Below are positions 1 through 6,395 of a DNA stretch of 8,711 nt, piece after piece. How positions within the stretch are numbered: position 1 is the first letter of the stretch; the number at the start of each line of letters is the position of its first letter. This stretch comes from Ramlibacter sp. (GTDB lineage: Bacteria; Pseudomonadota; Gammaproteobacteria; Burkholderiales; Burkholderiaceae_C), in assembly GCA_023701085.1 (NCBI GenBank), contig JAMPXR010000087.1:1-8711 (forward strand), in the 5' to 3' direction. Position numbers and translations under genes: made by a program. The notes beneath the pieces are model-generated. The model was not told where the DNA came from. It did not search any database and worked only from the letters and a program-made list of their open reading frames with translations.

Positions 1-311
1 CCGCCCAGGTGCATCATGGGCATGGTCTTGGGCATGATTTCAAACCAGCTGCGCGCGTGCACCGCGAAGCACAGCAGCAGCACGAGGTGCAGCAGGATGG
101 ATCCCGGCGACTTCAGGGCCGCCAGAAAACCGTTCCACGCGGCCTCGCCCTGCGAGAGGCGGACCACGCCGACGCACAGCACGATGGAGTACACCAGCAC
201 GCCCAGCGCGGTGGCTTCGCGCAGCATGTAGGCCATGAAGAAGGGATCGCGGCGCCACCAGCCTTGCATCGGCCGGACATACGGACGCCTCACCGCGGCT
301 TTGCCGTTCAT
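1..311 (-). CDS. frdC: Fumarate reductase membrane anchor subunit C, 3' end cut by the window edge
   Basis: This is a membrane anchor subunit of quinol:fumarate reductase, which with FrdD holds FrdAB at the inner membrane and forms the quinone site. About 103 residues are visible; the C-terminal portion lies beyond the left edge. Translation from ATG at 311 gives an N-terminus with RPYVRPM, then WWRRDPFF, then MLREAT. These closely match E. coli FrdC (PYVRPM, WW, MLREGT). Arg31-Glu32 and His85 align with E. coli FrdC residues near the quinone site (Glu29 and His82 in mature numbering). Two hydrophobic stretches, about residues 33-53 and 70-86, are membrane helices; E. coli FrdC has three. The ATG overlaps the frdB TGA (ATGA, 4 nt), implying translational coupling, and an AAGGGG ribosome-binding site lies 7 nt upstream. 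The match is to the heme-free E. coli-type QFR rather than to cytochrome b SdhC. frdD is expected next, outside the window. Confidence 0.93.
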   Translation of the reverse strand, partial: MNGKAAVRRPYVRPMQGWWRRDPFFMAYMLREATALGVLVYSIVLCVGVVRLSQGEAAWNGFLAALKSPGSILLHLVLLLCFAVHARSWFEIMPKTMPMMHLG

Positions 312-1060
312 TTGGAGGCCCCTTTCGGTGACAGGAATCGGATGAAGTAGTCTTTCGCGCTTTCGACCTTGTTCTGGTTCACGGCGTTGGCCGGATCGAC
401 GTGCTTGGGACAGACCTCGGAGCAGTAGCCGACCGCGGAGCAGCCCCACACGCCATCGTCGGTGCTCATGATCTCCATGCGCTCGTCGCGGCCGCCGTCG
501 CGCGAATCCGCGTTGTAGCGGTGCGCCAGCGCCAGCACGCCGGGCCCCTTGAAGTCCGGGTTCAGGCCGACCTGCGGGCAGGCGGCGAAGCACAGCATGC
601 AATTGATGCAGGAGCTGAACTGCTCGTACTGCTCCACCTGCGCCGGCGTCTGCAGGTACTCGCCCTGGTCCAGCGTGCGCGGCTGCTTCGGGATGATGTA
701 GGGCTTGACGCTTTCGAGCTTCTTGACGAAGCCATCGACGCTCACGACCAGGTCGCGCTCGATCGGGACGTGAGCGAGCGCCTCCACGCGCACCGGGCCC
801 GGCAGCAGGTCGCGCAGGAAGGTCTGGCACGACAGCTTGGGCTTGCCGTTGACCATCATGCCGCAGCTGCCGCAGATGGCCATGCGGCAGGACCAGCGGA
901 AGCTCAGGGTCCCGTCGATGTCGTCCTTGATGTGCTGCAGGCCCTGCAATACCGACATGTCGTCCGTGAACGGGACGTAATAGCTTTGCCACACCGGCTC
1001 GTTTTCCTGCTCCGGCCGGTAACGCAGGACCTGGATCTCGATTCGTTTGGTTTCAGGCAT
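308..1060 (-). CDS. frdB: Fumarate reductase iron-sulfur subunit
   Basis: FrdB carries electrons from the quinone site in FrdCD to the flavin in FrdA on the cytoplasmic face of the inner membrane. The protein has 250 residues (E. coli FrdB 244). All cluster ligands are present: C58, C63, C66 and C78 for [2Fe-2S] in an N-terminal ferredoxin domain; CINCMLC with C151, C154, C157 then C161; and C207, C213, C217. By homology the last two groups bind [4Fe-4S] and [3Fe-4S]. The third group reads CSAVGYCSEVC, with a non-ligand residue where a fourth Cys would be needed, as expected for a 3Fe cluster. The start overlaps the end of frdA by 8 nt and has a near-perfect AAGGAGG site 6 nt upstream, so the start is secure. 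Succinate dehydrogenase SdhB is the close alternative, but the FrdC-type anchor downstream favours fumarate reductase. Confidence 0.96.
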   Translation of the reverse strand: MPETKRIEIQVLRYRPEQENEPVWQSYYVPFTDDMSVLQGLQHIKDDIDGTLSFRWSCRMAICGSCGMMVNGKPKLSCQTFLRDLLPGPVRVEALAHVPIERDLVVSVDGFVKKLESVKPYIIPKQPRTLDQGEYLQTPAQVEQYEQFSSCINCMLCFAACPQVGLNPDFKGPGVLALAHRYNADSRDGGRDERMEIMSTDDGVWGCSAVGYCSEVCPKHVDPANAVNQNKVESAKDYFIRFLSPKGASK

Positions 1061-2849
1061 GGACTGCCTCCTTCTTCGCCTTCCGGTCGGCTTCCTCGCC
1101 GGCGGCCCCGTAGGCGCGGGTGCCCGGTTGCGAGCTGGTGATCTTGACCGTGCTGTAGGTGATCTTCGGCGCGTCGGCGCCCTGGTAATAGGCGAGCGAG
1201 TGCTTGAGGAAGTTCACGTCGTCGCGGGCCTCGAAACCATCGAGGCGCTGGTGCGAACCGCGGGATTCCTTGCGGTTGATCGCGGAGTGCGCCATCGCCT
1301 GCGCCACGTCGATCAGGTATCCGAGCTCGATCGCGAGCAGCCAGTCCGTGTTCCAGCCCTTGGAATGATCGTCGACCTGCACACGCTTGTAGCGCTGCTT
1401 GAGTTCGGCGAGCTTGTCGCAGGTGGCCTGCATGGTGGCGGCCGTGCGGTAGATGCCGCAGCCGTCTTCCATGCTCTTGGCCATTTCCCGCCGGATCGTG
1501 GCGACCCGTTCGCTGCCGTCGGTGCGCGATGCGATGGTCATGGCGCGCTTCTGCACATCGTCCGCGAGTTTGAGCAGGGTCGCTTCCTTGCCGTGCGACA
1601 CCGTCTTGCCATACGCCACGGCCTGCACGCCGGCGACCTTGCCGAACACGATGAGCTCGGTCAGCGAGTTCGAGCCGAGCCGGTTGGCGCCGTGGATGCC
1701 GACGCTGGAGCACTCGCCCACGGAGTACAGGCCGGGCAGCGGCGCCGCCGTCTTGCCGTCGGCGGTGATTCCGCCCATCGTGTAGTGCACGGCGGGCAGC
1801 ACCGGAATGCATTGCTTGGCCGGGTCGACGCCCATGTATTCGACCGCGAGTTCATAGATCTGGGGCAGGCGCTCGCGCAGTTTCTTTTCGCCCAGGTGGC
1901 GCAGGTCCAGGTGCACGTAATCGCCCCAGCGCGGATCCGACAGCGTGCGGCCCTTCTGCTTCTCGTGCCAGTAGCACTGGCTCAGGCGGTCGCGCGGTCC
2001 GAGCTCCATGTACTTGTTGCGCGGCTTGTCCTCGGCGGGGCCGAGGCCGTAGTCCTGCAGGTAGCGGTAGCCGTCCTTGTTCAGCAGGAGCCCGCCTTCG
2101 CCGCGGCACGCCTCGGTGAACAGCAAGCCGGTGACCGGCATGCAGGTGGGGTGGTACTGCACGAATTCCATGTCGCGCAGCGGCACGCCGTGGCGGAACG
2201 CCAGGGCCATGCCGTCGCCCGTGACGATGCCGCCGTTGGTGTTCTCGCGGAACACGCGGCCCGCGCCGCCGGTCGCTAGGATGACCGACTTGGCCTGGAT
2301 CAGCTTGAATTCGCCGGTGGCGATCTCGATGGCCACGACGCCTTGCACGCGCCCCTCGTCCACGATCAGGTCGGCGCAGAAATGCTCGTCGAAGCGCTTG
2401 ATCGACGGGTACTGGATCGAGGTCTGGAACAGCGTGTGCAGCATGTGGAAGCCGGTCTTGTCGGCGGCAAACCAGGTGCGCTCGATCTTCATGCCGCCGA
2501 ACGCGCGCACGTTGGCGCGGCCGTCGGCCGTGCGGCTCCAGGGGCAGCCCCAGTGCTCCATCTGAACCATCTCTTCGTGGGCCTGGCCCACGAAGAATTC
2601 GACCACGTCCTGTTCGCACAGCCAGTCGCCGCCGGCCACGGTGTCGTGGAAATGAGCCTCCAGGCTGTCGTGCGACTGGGTCACAGCCGCGGCGCCCCCT
2701 TCGGCGGCCACGGTGTGGCTGCGCATGGGGTAGACCTTGGAGATGAGCGCGATGGTGAGCGTCGGGTCGGCCTCGGCCACCGCGATTGCGGCGCGCAGGC
2801 CCGCCCCTCCGGCGCCGACGATCGCGACATCGGCCTTGAAGACATCCAT
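1053..2849 (-). CDS. frdA: Fumarate reductase flavoprotein subunit
   Basis: FrdA is the catalytic subunit that reduces fumarate to succinate in the cytoplasm, using electrons from rhodoquinol or another low-potential quinol via FrdB. It has 598 residues (E. coli FrdA 602). The dinucleotide-binding motif VGAGGAGLRAA is at about 11-21. The SHTVAAEGG motif contains His45, the expected site of covalent FAD attachment. Active-site positions expected from the family are present: His233 in YHPT, Thr245-Glu246 in FTEACRGEGG, Arg286 in GPRDR (the proton-shuttling Arg), His355 in HYTMGG, and Arg390 in GANRLGSNSL. ATG at 2849 has GAGG 7 nt upstream. rquA ends 30 nt before it, and frdB overlaps its 3' end. 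The sequence alone does not exclude work in the succinate-oxidising direction. The neighbouring rhodoquinone gene and E. coli-type FrdC argue for fumarate reduction. Confidence 0.96.
   Translation of the reverse strand: MDVFKADVAIVGAGGAGLRAAIAVAEADPTLTIALISKVYPMRSHTVAAEGGAAAVTQSHDSLEAHFHDTVAGGDWLCEQDVVEFFVGQAHEEMVQMEHWGCPWSRTADGRANVRAFGGMKIERTWFAADKTGFHMLHTLFQTSIQYPSIKRFDEHFCADLIVDEGRVQGVVAIEIATGEFKLIQAKSVILATGGAGRVFRENTNGGIVTGDGMALAFRHGVPLRDMEFVQYHPTCMPVTGLLFTEACRGEGGLLLNKDGYRYLQDYGLGPAEDKPRNKYMELGPRDRLSQCYWHEKQKGRTLSDPRWGDYVHLDLRHLGEKKLRERLPQIYELAVEYMGVDPAKQCIPVLPAVHYTMGGITADGKTAAPLPGLYSVGECSSVGIHGANRLGSNSLTELIVFGKVAGVQAVAYGKTVSHGKEATLLKLADDVQKRAMTIASRTDGSERVATIRREMAKSMEDGCGIYRTAATMQATCDKLAELKQRYKRVQVDDHSKGWNTDWLLAIELGYLIDVAQAMAHSAINRKESRGSHQRLDGFEARDDVNFLKHSLAYYQGADAPKITYSTVKITSSQPGTRAYGAAGEEADRKAKKEAVHA
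1067..1073 (-). promoter_or_regulatory. Strong Shine-Dalgarno site for frdB inside the end of frdA
   Basis: The minus strand reads AAGGAGG here, 6 nt before the frdB ATG at 1060. It is nearly perfectly complementary to the 16S rRNA 3' end and lies within the last codons of frdA. It fixes the frdB start and suggests frdB is translated at least as strongly as frdA. Confidence 0.8.
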
Positions 2850-2879
2850 CTGGTGGCCTCTTCTTTCTTGGTTTGAACG

Positions 2880-3611
2880 CTAGCGGGTCAGCACCAGTTT
2901 CTGGTAAAGCCCGCCGTAGTAGGTTGTCTTGGCAATGGACGCCGGCCTGTCATGGCCCGGCAGGAAAGCCTCGACTTCGTTGTCCCACAGGTCTTTCGCA
3001 TAAGGCTCGAGCTTGCGGAACACGCCGGCCATCAGCAGCCGCAGCGGATGCCGCGCCTCGGGCCGGTGGTAATCGACGATCACGATCTTGCCGCCCGGTC
3101 TGACGACGCGCAGCGCCTCGGCAAGCGTGGCGCGGCGCACCGGTTCGGGCTGCTCGTGCAGCAGGAAGAACAGCAGCACCTGGTCGTAGCTCGCGTCGGC
3201 GCAGGCCAGCGACGAAGAGTCGCCCTGCAGCAGCGCCACCCGGTCATCGGCCGGCAGCTTCTTGCCCAGGTTGAGCAGCTGGATCGGCAGGATGTCCACG
3301 ACATCCAGGCTGGCGTCGGGCGCGAGGCGCGAGTACAGCCGGGGCGTGATGTTGCCGTAAGCGCAGGCGACCTGCAGTGTCTTGCCCTGCACGGTTTCCC
3401 CGAGGTCGGCCAGCGCCGCGTCCCGCAGCCGGCCGTAGTTCCCGAAGAGGATCAGGTTGACCAGCCATTCGCGCTCGAACACCCGCACGGCGTTCGGGTG
3501 GACATAGGCCCACCAGTAAACCTTTTCCAGATAGCTGGGAACTGTCAGCTTGACGGCGGCCGGCAGCGCAGGCGCCGCGACTCCGGCATCCGCGCTGGGG
3601 GGCGGTGGCAT
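2880..3611 (-). CDS. rquA: Rhodoquinone biosynthesis protein RquA (methyltransferase-like fold)
   Basis: RquA converts ubiquinone to rhodoquinone. Published work describes SAM as the amino donor rather than a methyl donor. Rhodoquinone has a much lower midpoint potential than ubiquinone and supports fumarate reduction. The 243-residue product shows family blocks: PSYLEKVYWWAYVHP (about 25-39), VNLILFGNYGRLRDA (51-65), VACAYGNITPRL (81-92), LDVVDILPIQL (102-112), LLFFLLHEQP (146-155) and VVRPGGKIVIVDYHRP (169-184). The usual GxGxG SAM loop of class I methyltransferases is replaced by VACAYG, as expected for RquA and unlike UbiE/UbiG. I start at ATG 3611 because GAGG lies 8 nt upstream. A longer frame to 3734 would overlap the cytochrome gene and adds only Arg/Pro/Ser-rich out-of-frame-looking sequence. 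It lies 34 nt after the cytochrome gene and 30 nt before frdA, consistent with one operon. Confidence 0.9.
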   Translation of the reverse strand: MPPPPSADAGVAAPALPAAVKLTVPSYLEKVYWWAYVHPNAVRVFEREWLVNLILFGNYGRLRDAALADLGETVQGKTLQVACAYGNITPRLYSRLAPDASLDVVDILPIQLLNLGKKLPADDRVALLQGDSSSLACADASYDQVLLFFLLHEQPEPVRRATLAEALRVVRPGGKIVIVDYHRPEARHPLRLLMAGVFRKLEPYAKDLWDNEVEAFLPGHDRPASIAKTTYYGGLYQKLVLTR

Positions 3612-3645
3612 CGAGGCGACCTCGGTTAGCGCGTGGCCGGGATGC

Positions 3646-3981
3646 CTATTGCGCGAGGATCCACTGCACCAGGTTCTTGACCTGGGCGGCGTCCTTGGAG
3701 GTGACGGCCTTGTGCTCTTCCTCCGAGCCGTCATCCATCTTCACCTTGGGGCTCTTGGTCACGGCATCGGTCACTTTGGCTTCGGCGTCGGCCTTGCCCT
3801 TGTACTTGGCGGCGATCTTCTGGAAGGCGGGGCCCTTCTTGGCCTTGTCCACCGAATGGCACTTCGTGCAGCCGCTGTCCTTCAAGAGCTTGTTGGCGGC
3901 ATCGGCATCCGGAGCGGCCGCGGCGGGCAGCGAAAATGCGAATACGGCAGCGGCGGCTGCAAGCAGGGGAATGGCTTTCAT
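3646..3981 (-). CDS. Small periplasmic monoheme cytochrome c (class I)
   Basis: This is a 111-residue exported c-type cytochrome and probable soluble periplasmic electron carrier. Residues 1-23 form a signal peptide (Lys2, hydrophobic core, AAA cleavage region), leaving a mature protein of about 88 residues. One heme site, CTKCH, is at 38-42. Met82 (KVKMDD) is the only Met in the mature chain and so the obvious candidate sixth ligand; His90 is the only other His. KKGPAFQKIAAKYKG and a C-terminal amphipathic helix (VKNLVQWILAQ) are typical of c5/c551-like class I cytochromes. ATG at 3981 is chosen because AGGAG lies 7 nt upstream and a signal peptide follows directly; an upstream in-frame ATG at 4116 would place the promoter elements inside the gene. 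It is the first gene of the cytochrome-rquA-frd unit. I cannot assign its specific partner; transfer between an inner-membrane dehydrogenase and MtrA is an inference. Confidence 0.9.
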   Translation of the reverse strand: MKAIPLLAAAAAVFAFSLPAAAAPDADAANKLLKDSGCTKCHSVDKAKKGPAFQKIAAKYKGKADAEAKVTDAVTKSPKVKMDDGSEEEHKAVTSKDAAQVKNLVQWILAQ

Positions 3982-3999
3982 CGTGATGCTCCTGTTGAC

Positions 4000-4024
4000 A
4001 AAAAAGAATCGGTCGAAACCGGAT
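4000..4024 (-). promoter_or_regulatory. UUCG-capped hairpin followed by a U6 tract in the cytochrome leader
   Basis: On the minus strand a CGGT-TTCG-ACCG stem-loop (4021 to 4010) can be extended by two A-T pairs across a bulged C (to 4024 and 4008). It is followed by TTC and then six T (4005-4000), upstream of the AGGAG ribosome site. It resembles a very weak intrinsic terminator or attenuator, or a U-rich ribosome or RNase E entry site. The stem is too short to call a terminator. Confidence 0.3.
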
Positions 4025-4035
4025 CGGACAGGGGC

Positions 4036-4041
4036 ATATTG
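4036..4041 (-). promoter_or_regulatory. Predicted -10 element of the cytochrome-rquA-frd promoter
   Basis: The minus strand reads CAATAT. It matches TATAAT at only three positions, including the important A2 and T6. Its support is positional. If transcription starts at the G on 4029, this hexamer spans -12 to -7 and the TTGAC dyad at 4064-4077 is centred at -41.5, the spacing of class II FNR/CRP-type activated promoters. The predicted leader is about 48 nt. Confidence 0.4.
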
Positions 4042-4063
4042 CCGCCGGGCGGTAGAGGGGTGA

Positions 4064-4077
4064 TTGACGAATGTCAA
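4064..4077. promoter_or_regulatory. FNR/FixK-family-like operator, perfect dyad TTGAC-N4-GTCAA
   Basis: TTGACGAATGTCAA is a perfect 5-bp inverted repeat with a 4-nt spacer. It fits the half-site pattern of the FNR/FixK branch of the CRP superfamily (TTGAY-N4-RTCAA), which controls anaerobic respiration genes. It lies in the only long gap in the left half, 83-96 nt upstream of the cytochrome start codon. On the minus strand it is flanked by GGGG and CCCC at equal 3-nt distances. The binding protein cannot be named from the sequence; FNR, FixK and DNR-type regulators recognise similar sites. Confidence 0.6.
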
Positions 4078-4080
4078 CGT

Positions 4081-4088
4081 CCCCCCCC
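4081..4088. repeat. Homopolymer C8 (G8 on the coding strand) beside the operator
   Basis: Eight consecutive C on the plus strand lie 3 bp from the FNR-like dyad, at about -52 to -59 relative to the predicted transcription start. Tracts of this length can slip during replication. The tract is upstream of the predicted promoter core rather than between -10 and -35. Confidence 0.5.
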
Positions 4089-4127
4089 AGTTCAGAATAT
4101 GCCTAAAGCGGGCCACGCGCCTCGAGC

Positions 4128-4177
4128 GGCCGCGGCGCGCGCGGCCTCACGTTCGCGCACGCGCCACGCCGGCGCGC
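4128..4177 (-). terminator. Two GC-rich hairpins after mtrB, no U tract
   Basis: Reading the minus strand after the mtrB stop, a 7-bp stem (GCGCGCC at 4177-4171 with GGCGCGT at 4165-4159, 5-nt loop, one G-U) is followed by a second 7-bp stem (4146-4140 with 4134-4128, GGCCGCG type, 5-nt loop). Neither is followed by a run of U, so they are not classical intrinsic terminators. They may protect the 3' end or mark a Rho-dependent stop of the mtrCAB transcript. In sequence this GC-rich, short stems can also arise by chance. Confidence 0.3.
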
Positions 4178-4181
4178 AAGC

Positions 4182-6377
4182 TCATTGCCACCGGTAGATG
4201 TACGACACGCCGATGAAACTGACCCTCTGCCTGGGCTGGCGATTGACGATCGTGCCGTCGGTGTAGACGAAAGGTGTGCCGTTGTAGCTCCAGGCCCAGT
4301 CGTTCCATGTGGAGCGCTGGTGGCCCACTTCGAGGCGCACGGCGGACTGCTTGTCCAGCGTGTACTTGCCGAAGAACTTCAGGGTGGTCTGGCGGAACAC
4401 GATGTCCGGCAGTCCGCCGGTGGCGGCGAGCAGGGCGGCGTCGCCCAGGTTCGCCGTCGCGTCCAGCGACTGGGCGAACTCGCTCTTGTCATTGATGAAG
4501 GACAGCATGCCGCCCACTTCGAGCTTGCCGGTCGGCTTGCCGGTGAAGCCCAGCCCGAAGGTGGTGGCGGTATTGTCGAAGGCCATGATGGCGGCGTCGG
4601 CCCGCGCCTGGTTCAGCTGCTGGCGCCCGCGCGAGACGTAGCCGTTGAGACTCCACTTGTCGCTGATCGCGTAGCTGAGGTCCACGCCGATCGAGTTCAT
4701 GGATGCGTCGCGCAACCCGTAGCTGCTCGGCGAGGAGAAGCGATCCTTGCCGGCTTCGGCGATGAACTGCAGCGTCAGCGCCTCGCTGGCTTGCCAGTCG
4801 GCCTGCAGCTTGAGTTTGTCGCGCTTGCGGTCCGCCAGCGTCGGCATGAAGATGCCGTTGGTGAATGCGGGGCCCGCGTTGTCCGTGGCGTCCGACACGC
4901 CCAGGCCGCTGCTGTCACGCAGCCAGTTCGATCCGTCGCGCCGGCTGGATTCGAGGCTGAGCGCTCCGCTGAAGTTCTCCGACATGCGGCGCCGCAATTC
5001 GGCCTTGAGCCCGGCTTCCTCGGTTTCCTGGCGCAAGGCGGTGATGCCGGCCGTGGCGCTGGAAGGCGTGAACACGCCGCGGTCGATGGATTCGTAGCTC
5101 GCTCCCAGGGTGCCGCGGTAATGCGTGGAGAACTGGTAGCCCGCCTGCAGCTTGCCACGGACATTCTTGTAGGGCAGCCGGCGGTTGGTGTAGCGGTCGG
5201 TGCCGGCGATGTTGTAGAGCGCCAGCGGCGTGTCGTCGTCGCGGTCCTCGTAGCGCAGGTTCCCGGACAGCGACAGCCTGGCCATGGGCCGCGAAGTGAA
5301 CCCGACCTGCGCCAGGCCGGTGGTCATCTTGCCACCGAGGTCGGACACGCCGGCCGGCGCGGCGGCGAAACCGGCAGCCGCGAAATTCTGGTCCTGCGTG
5401 GCGCGCGAATAACCGAGCTTGAAGTTCAACAGGGTGGCTGGGGCGAGTGCATAGCTGCCCGTCAGGTCCAGGTGGTGCGCCTGGTTGTCGGGCGGCAGCG
5501 CGACGGCCTGGTTCAGGATCGGCTGGAAGCCCGGCGACAGCGGAAGCGGCGTGCCCAGAACGTTGTTGAACAGGCGATCGGGCACCACGGGGTTCAGGCT
5601 GCCGTAGTCGTTGCGGTAGAACGACCCGTAATAGCCGCCCGAGAGATTGAGTTTGCCGCTCGAATAGCTCAGCCGCGCTTCAGCCTGGCTGTGATTCGCG
5701 TTGATCGGCTCGGGCACCATGAGCGCCGCCCAACCGAGTTCCGCGCCCGTGGTCGTGCGGCAGCCCGGCGCGTTCGGCGATGGGCAGGAGAACCCGGTGC
5801 CCCAGAGGCGCGAGCCCTCCTTCTTCTCGGTCTGCACGCTCGCATCGAGTTGCAAGCCGCTGCTGATGACCTTGGAGAAGCCAAGCCCGAGCTGGGTGCG
5901 CTTGACTTTCAGGTCGATGTCGTCGCCCGTGCCCGGTCCGCCTGCCGGCAGGGCCACCACGGGGTCGGAGGACCCGGCGTCCGTCAGCCCGGAATTGGGC
6001 ACCAGCGTGTCGCGCCGCACCAGTTCGCGGTATTCCGCCGAAAACTTCCAGTCCCCCTGCTTTTTCCAGCGCAGCCCGAGTTCGCGGTTGCCGGTCAGGA
6101 GGTCCGAAGCGCGGAAGTCGACCACCGTGCCTTTGGTGTCGTCACGCCGGTAGTACTCGGCGCCGAAGATTCCGAAGACGTTCCTGCCGGGGCGCAGGCC
6201 GCTGTACTGGTCGAGCAGCAGGCGGTCCTGGCGGTCGCCGCTGACCAGGCCGATGCCGGCCGCCACCGAGCTTTCAACCGCGGGAGCAAGCTGGGCCTGG
6301 GCCGAACCGAAGGCGGACAGCAGGGCCATCGCCAGCAGGGTGCGACGGGCATTCTTGGGCCGGAAGATGGGGCTCAT
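4182..6377 (-). CDS. mtrB: MtrB/PioB-family outer-membrane beta-barrel (decaheme-associated)
   Basis: This is the outer-membrane porin that sheathes MtrA and positions it against the surface cytochrome. From the preferred start it has 731 residues (Shewanella MtrB about 697). A signal peptide (NARRTLLAMALLSAFGSAQAQ) is followed by a long run of alternating, aromatic-rich beta strands with short polar turns, typical of a large barrel, ending YIYRWQ. The order mtrC-mtrA-mtrB supports the call strongly. Two starts are possible. ATG at 6386 has GGAG only 1 nt upstream, while ATG at 6377, three codons later, has it 10 nt upstream, so I choose 6377. Counted from 6386, the only cysteines are Cys201 and Cys209 (C-x7-C); the N-terminal CxxC of Shewanella MtrB is absent. 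The gene begins within 20 nt of the end of mtrA, implying co-transcription. PioB or MtoB are alternative subfamily names; the neighbouring mtrC favours MtrB. Confidence 0.9.
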   Translation of the reverse strand: MSPIFRPKNARRTLLAMALLSAFGSAQAQLAPAVESSVAAGIGLVSGDRQDRLLLDQYSGLRPGRNVFGIFGAEYYRRDDTKGTVVDFRASDLLTGNRELGLRWKKQGDWKFSAEYRELVRRDTLVPNSGLTDAGSSDPVVALPAGGPGTGDDIDLKVKRTQLGLGFSKVISSGLQLDASVQTEKKEGSRLWGTGFSCPSPNAPGCRTTTGAELGWAALMVPEPINANHSQAEARLSYSSGKLNLSGGYYGSFYRNDYGSLNPVVPDRLFNNVLGTPLPLSPGFQPILNQAVALPPDNQAHHLDLTGSYALAPATLLNFKLGYSRATQDQNFAAAGFAAAPAGVSDLGGKMTTGLAQVGFTSRPMARLSLSGNLRYEDRDDDTPLALYNIAGTDRYTNRRLPYKNVRGKLQAGYQFSTHYRGTLGASYESIDRGVFTPSSATAGITALRQETEEAGLKAELRRRMSENFSGALSLESSRRDGSNWLRDSSGLGVSDATDNAGPAFTNGIFMPTLADRKRDKLKLQADWQASEALTLQFIAEAGKDRFSSPSSYGLRDASMNSIGVDLSYAISDKWSLNGYVSRGRQQLNQARADAAIMAFDNTATTFGLGFTGKPTGKLEVGGMLSFINDKSEFAQSLDATANLGDAALLAATGGLPDIVFRQTTLKFFGKYTLDKQSAVRLEVGHQRSTWNDWAWSYNGTPFVYTDGTIVNRQPRQRVSFIGVSYIYRWQ

Positions 6378-6395
6378 GTTGTTCATTCTCCGGTC

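Noticed and set aside
1047..2279. A 410-codon plus-strand open frame opposite frdA
   Set aside because: It has low-complexity Ala/Val/Arg/Gly composition and lies wholly antisense to a conserved flavoprotein; no independent gene signals.
1053..2849. Assignment of frdAB as succinate dehydrogenase sdhAB
   Set aside because: The following subunit matches E. coli FrdC (PYVRPM, WW, MLRE-T, H-x4-FE) rather than heme-binding SdhC/SdhD, and rquA is adjacent. The reverse direction in vivo remains possible.
3612..3734. N-terminal extension of RquA by 41 residues
   Set aside because: It would overlap the 3' end of the cytochrome gene and gives an Arg/Ser/Pro-rich tail unlike the family, while a good ribosome site precedes the ATG at 3611.
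3982..4116. N-terminal extension of the cytochrome by 45 residues
   Set aside because: It would put the FNR-like dyad and -10 in coding sequence and bury the signal peptide; AGGAG sits 7 nt before the ATG at 3981.
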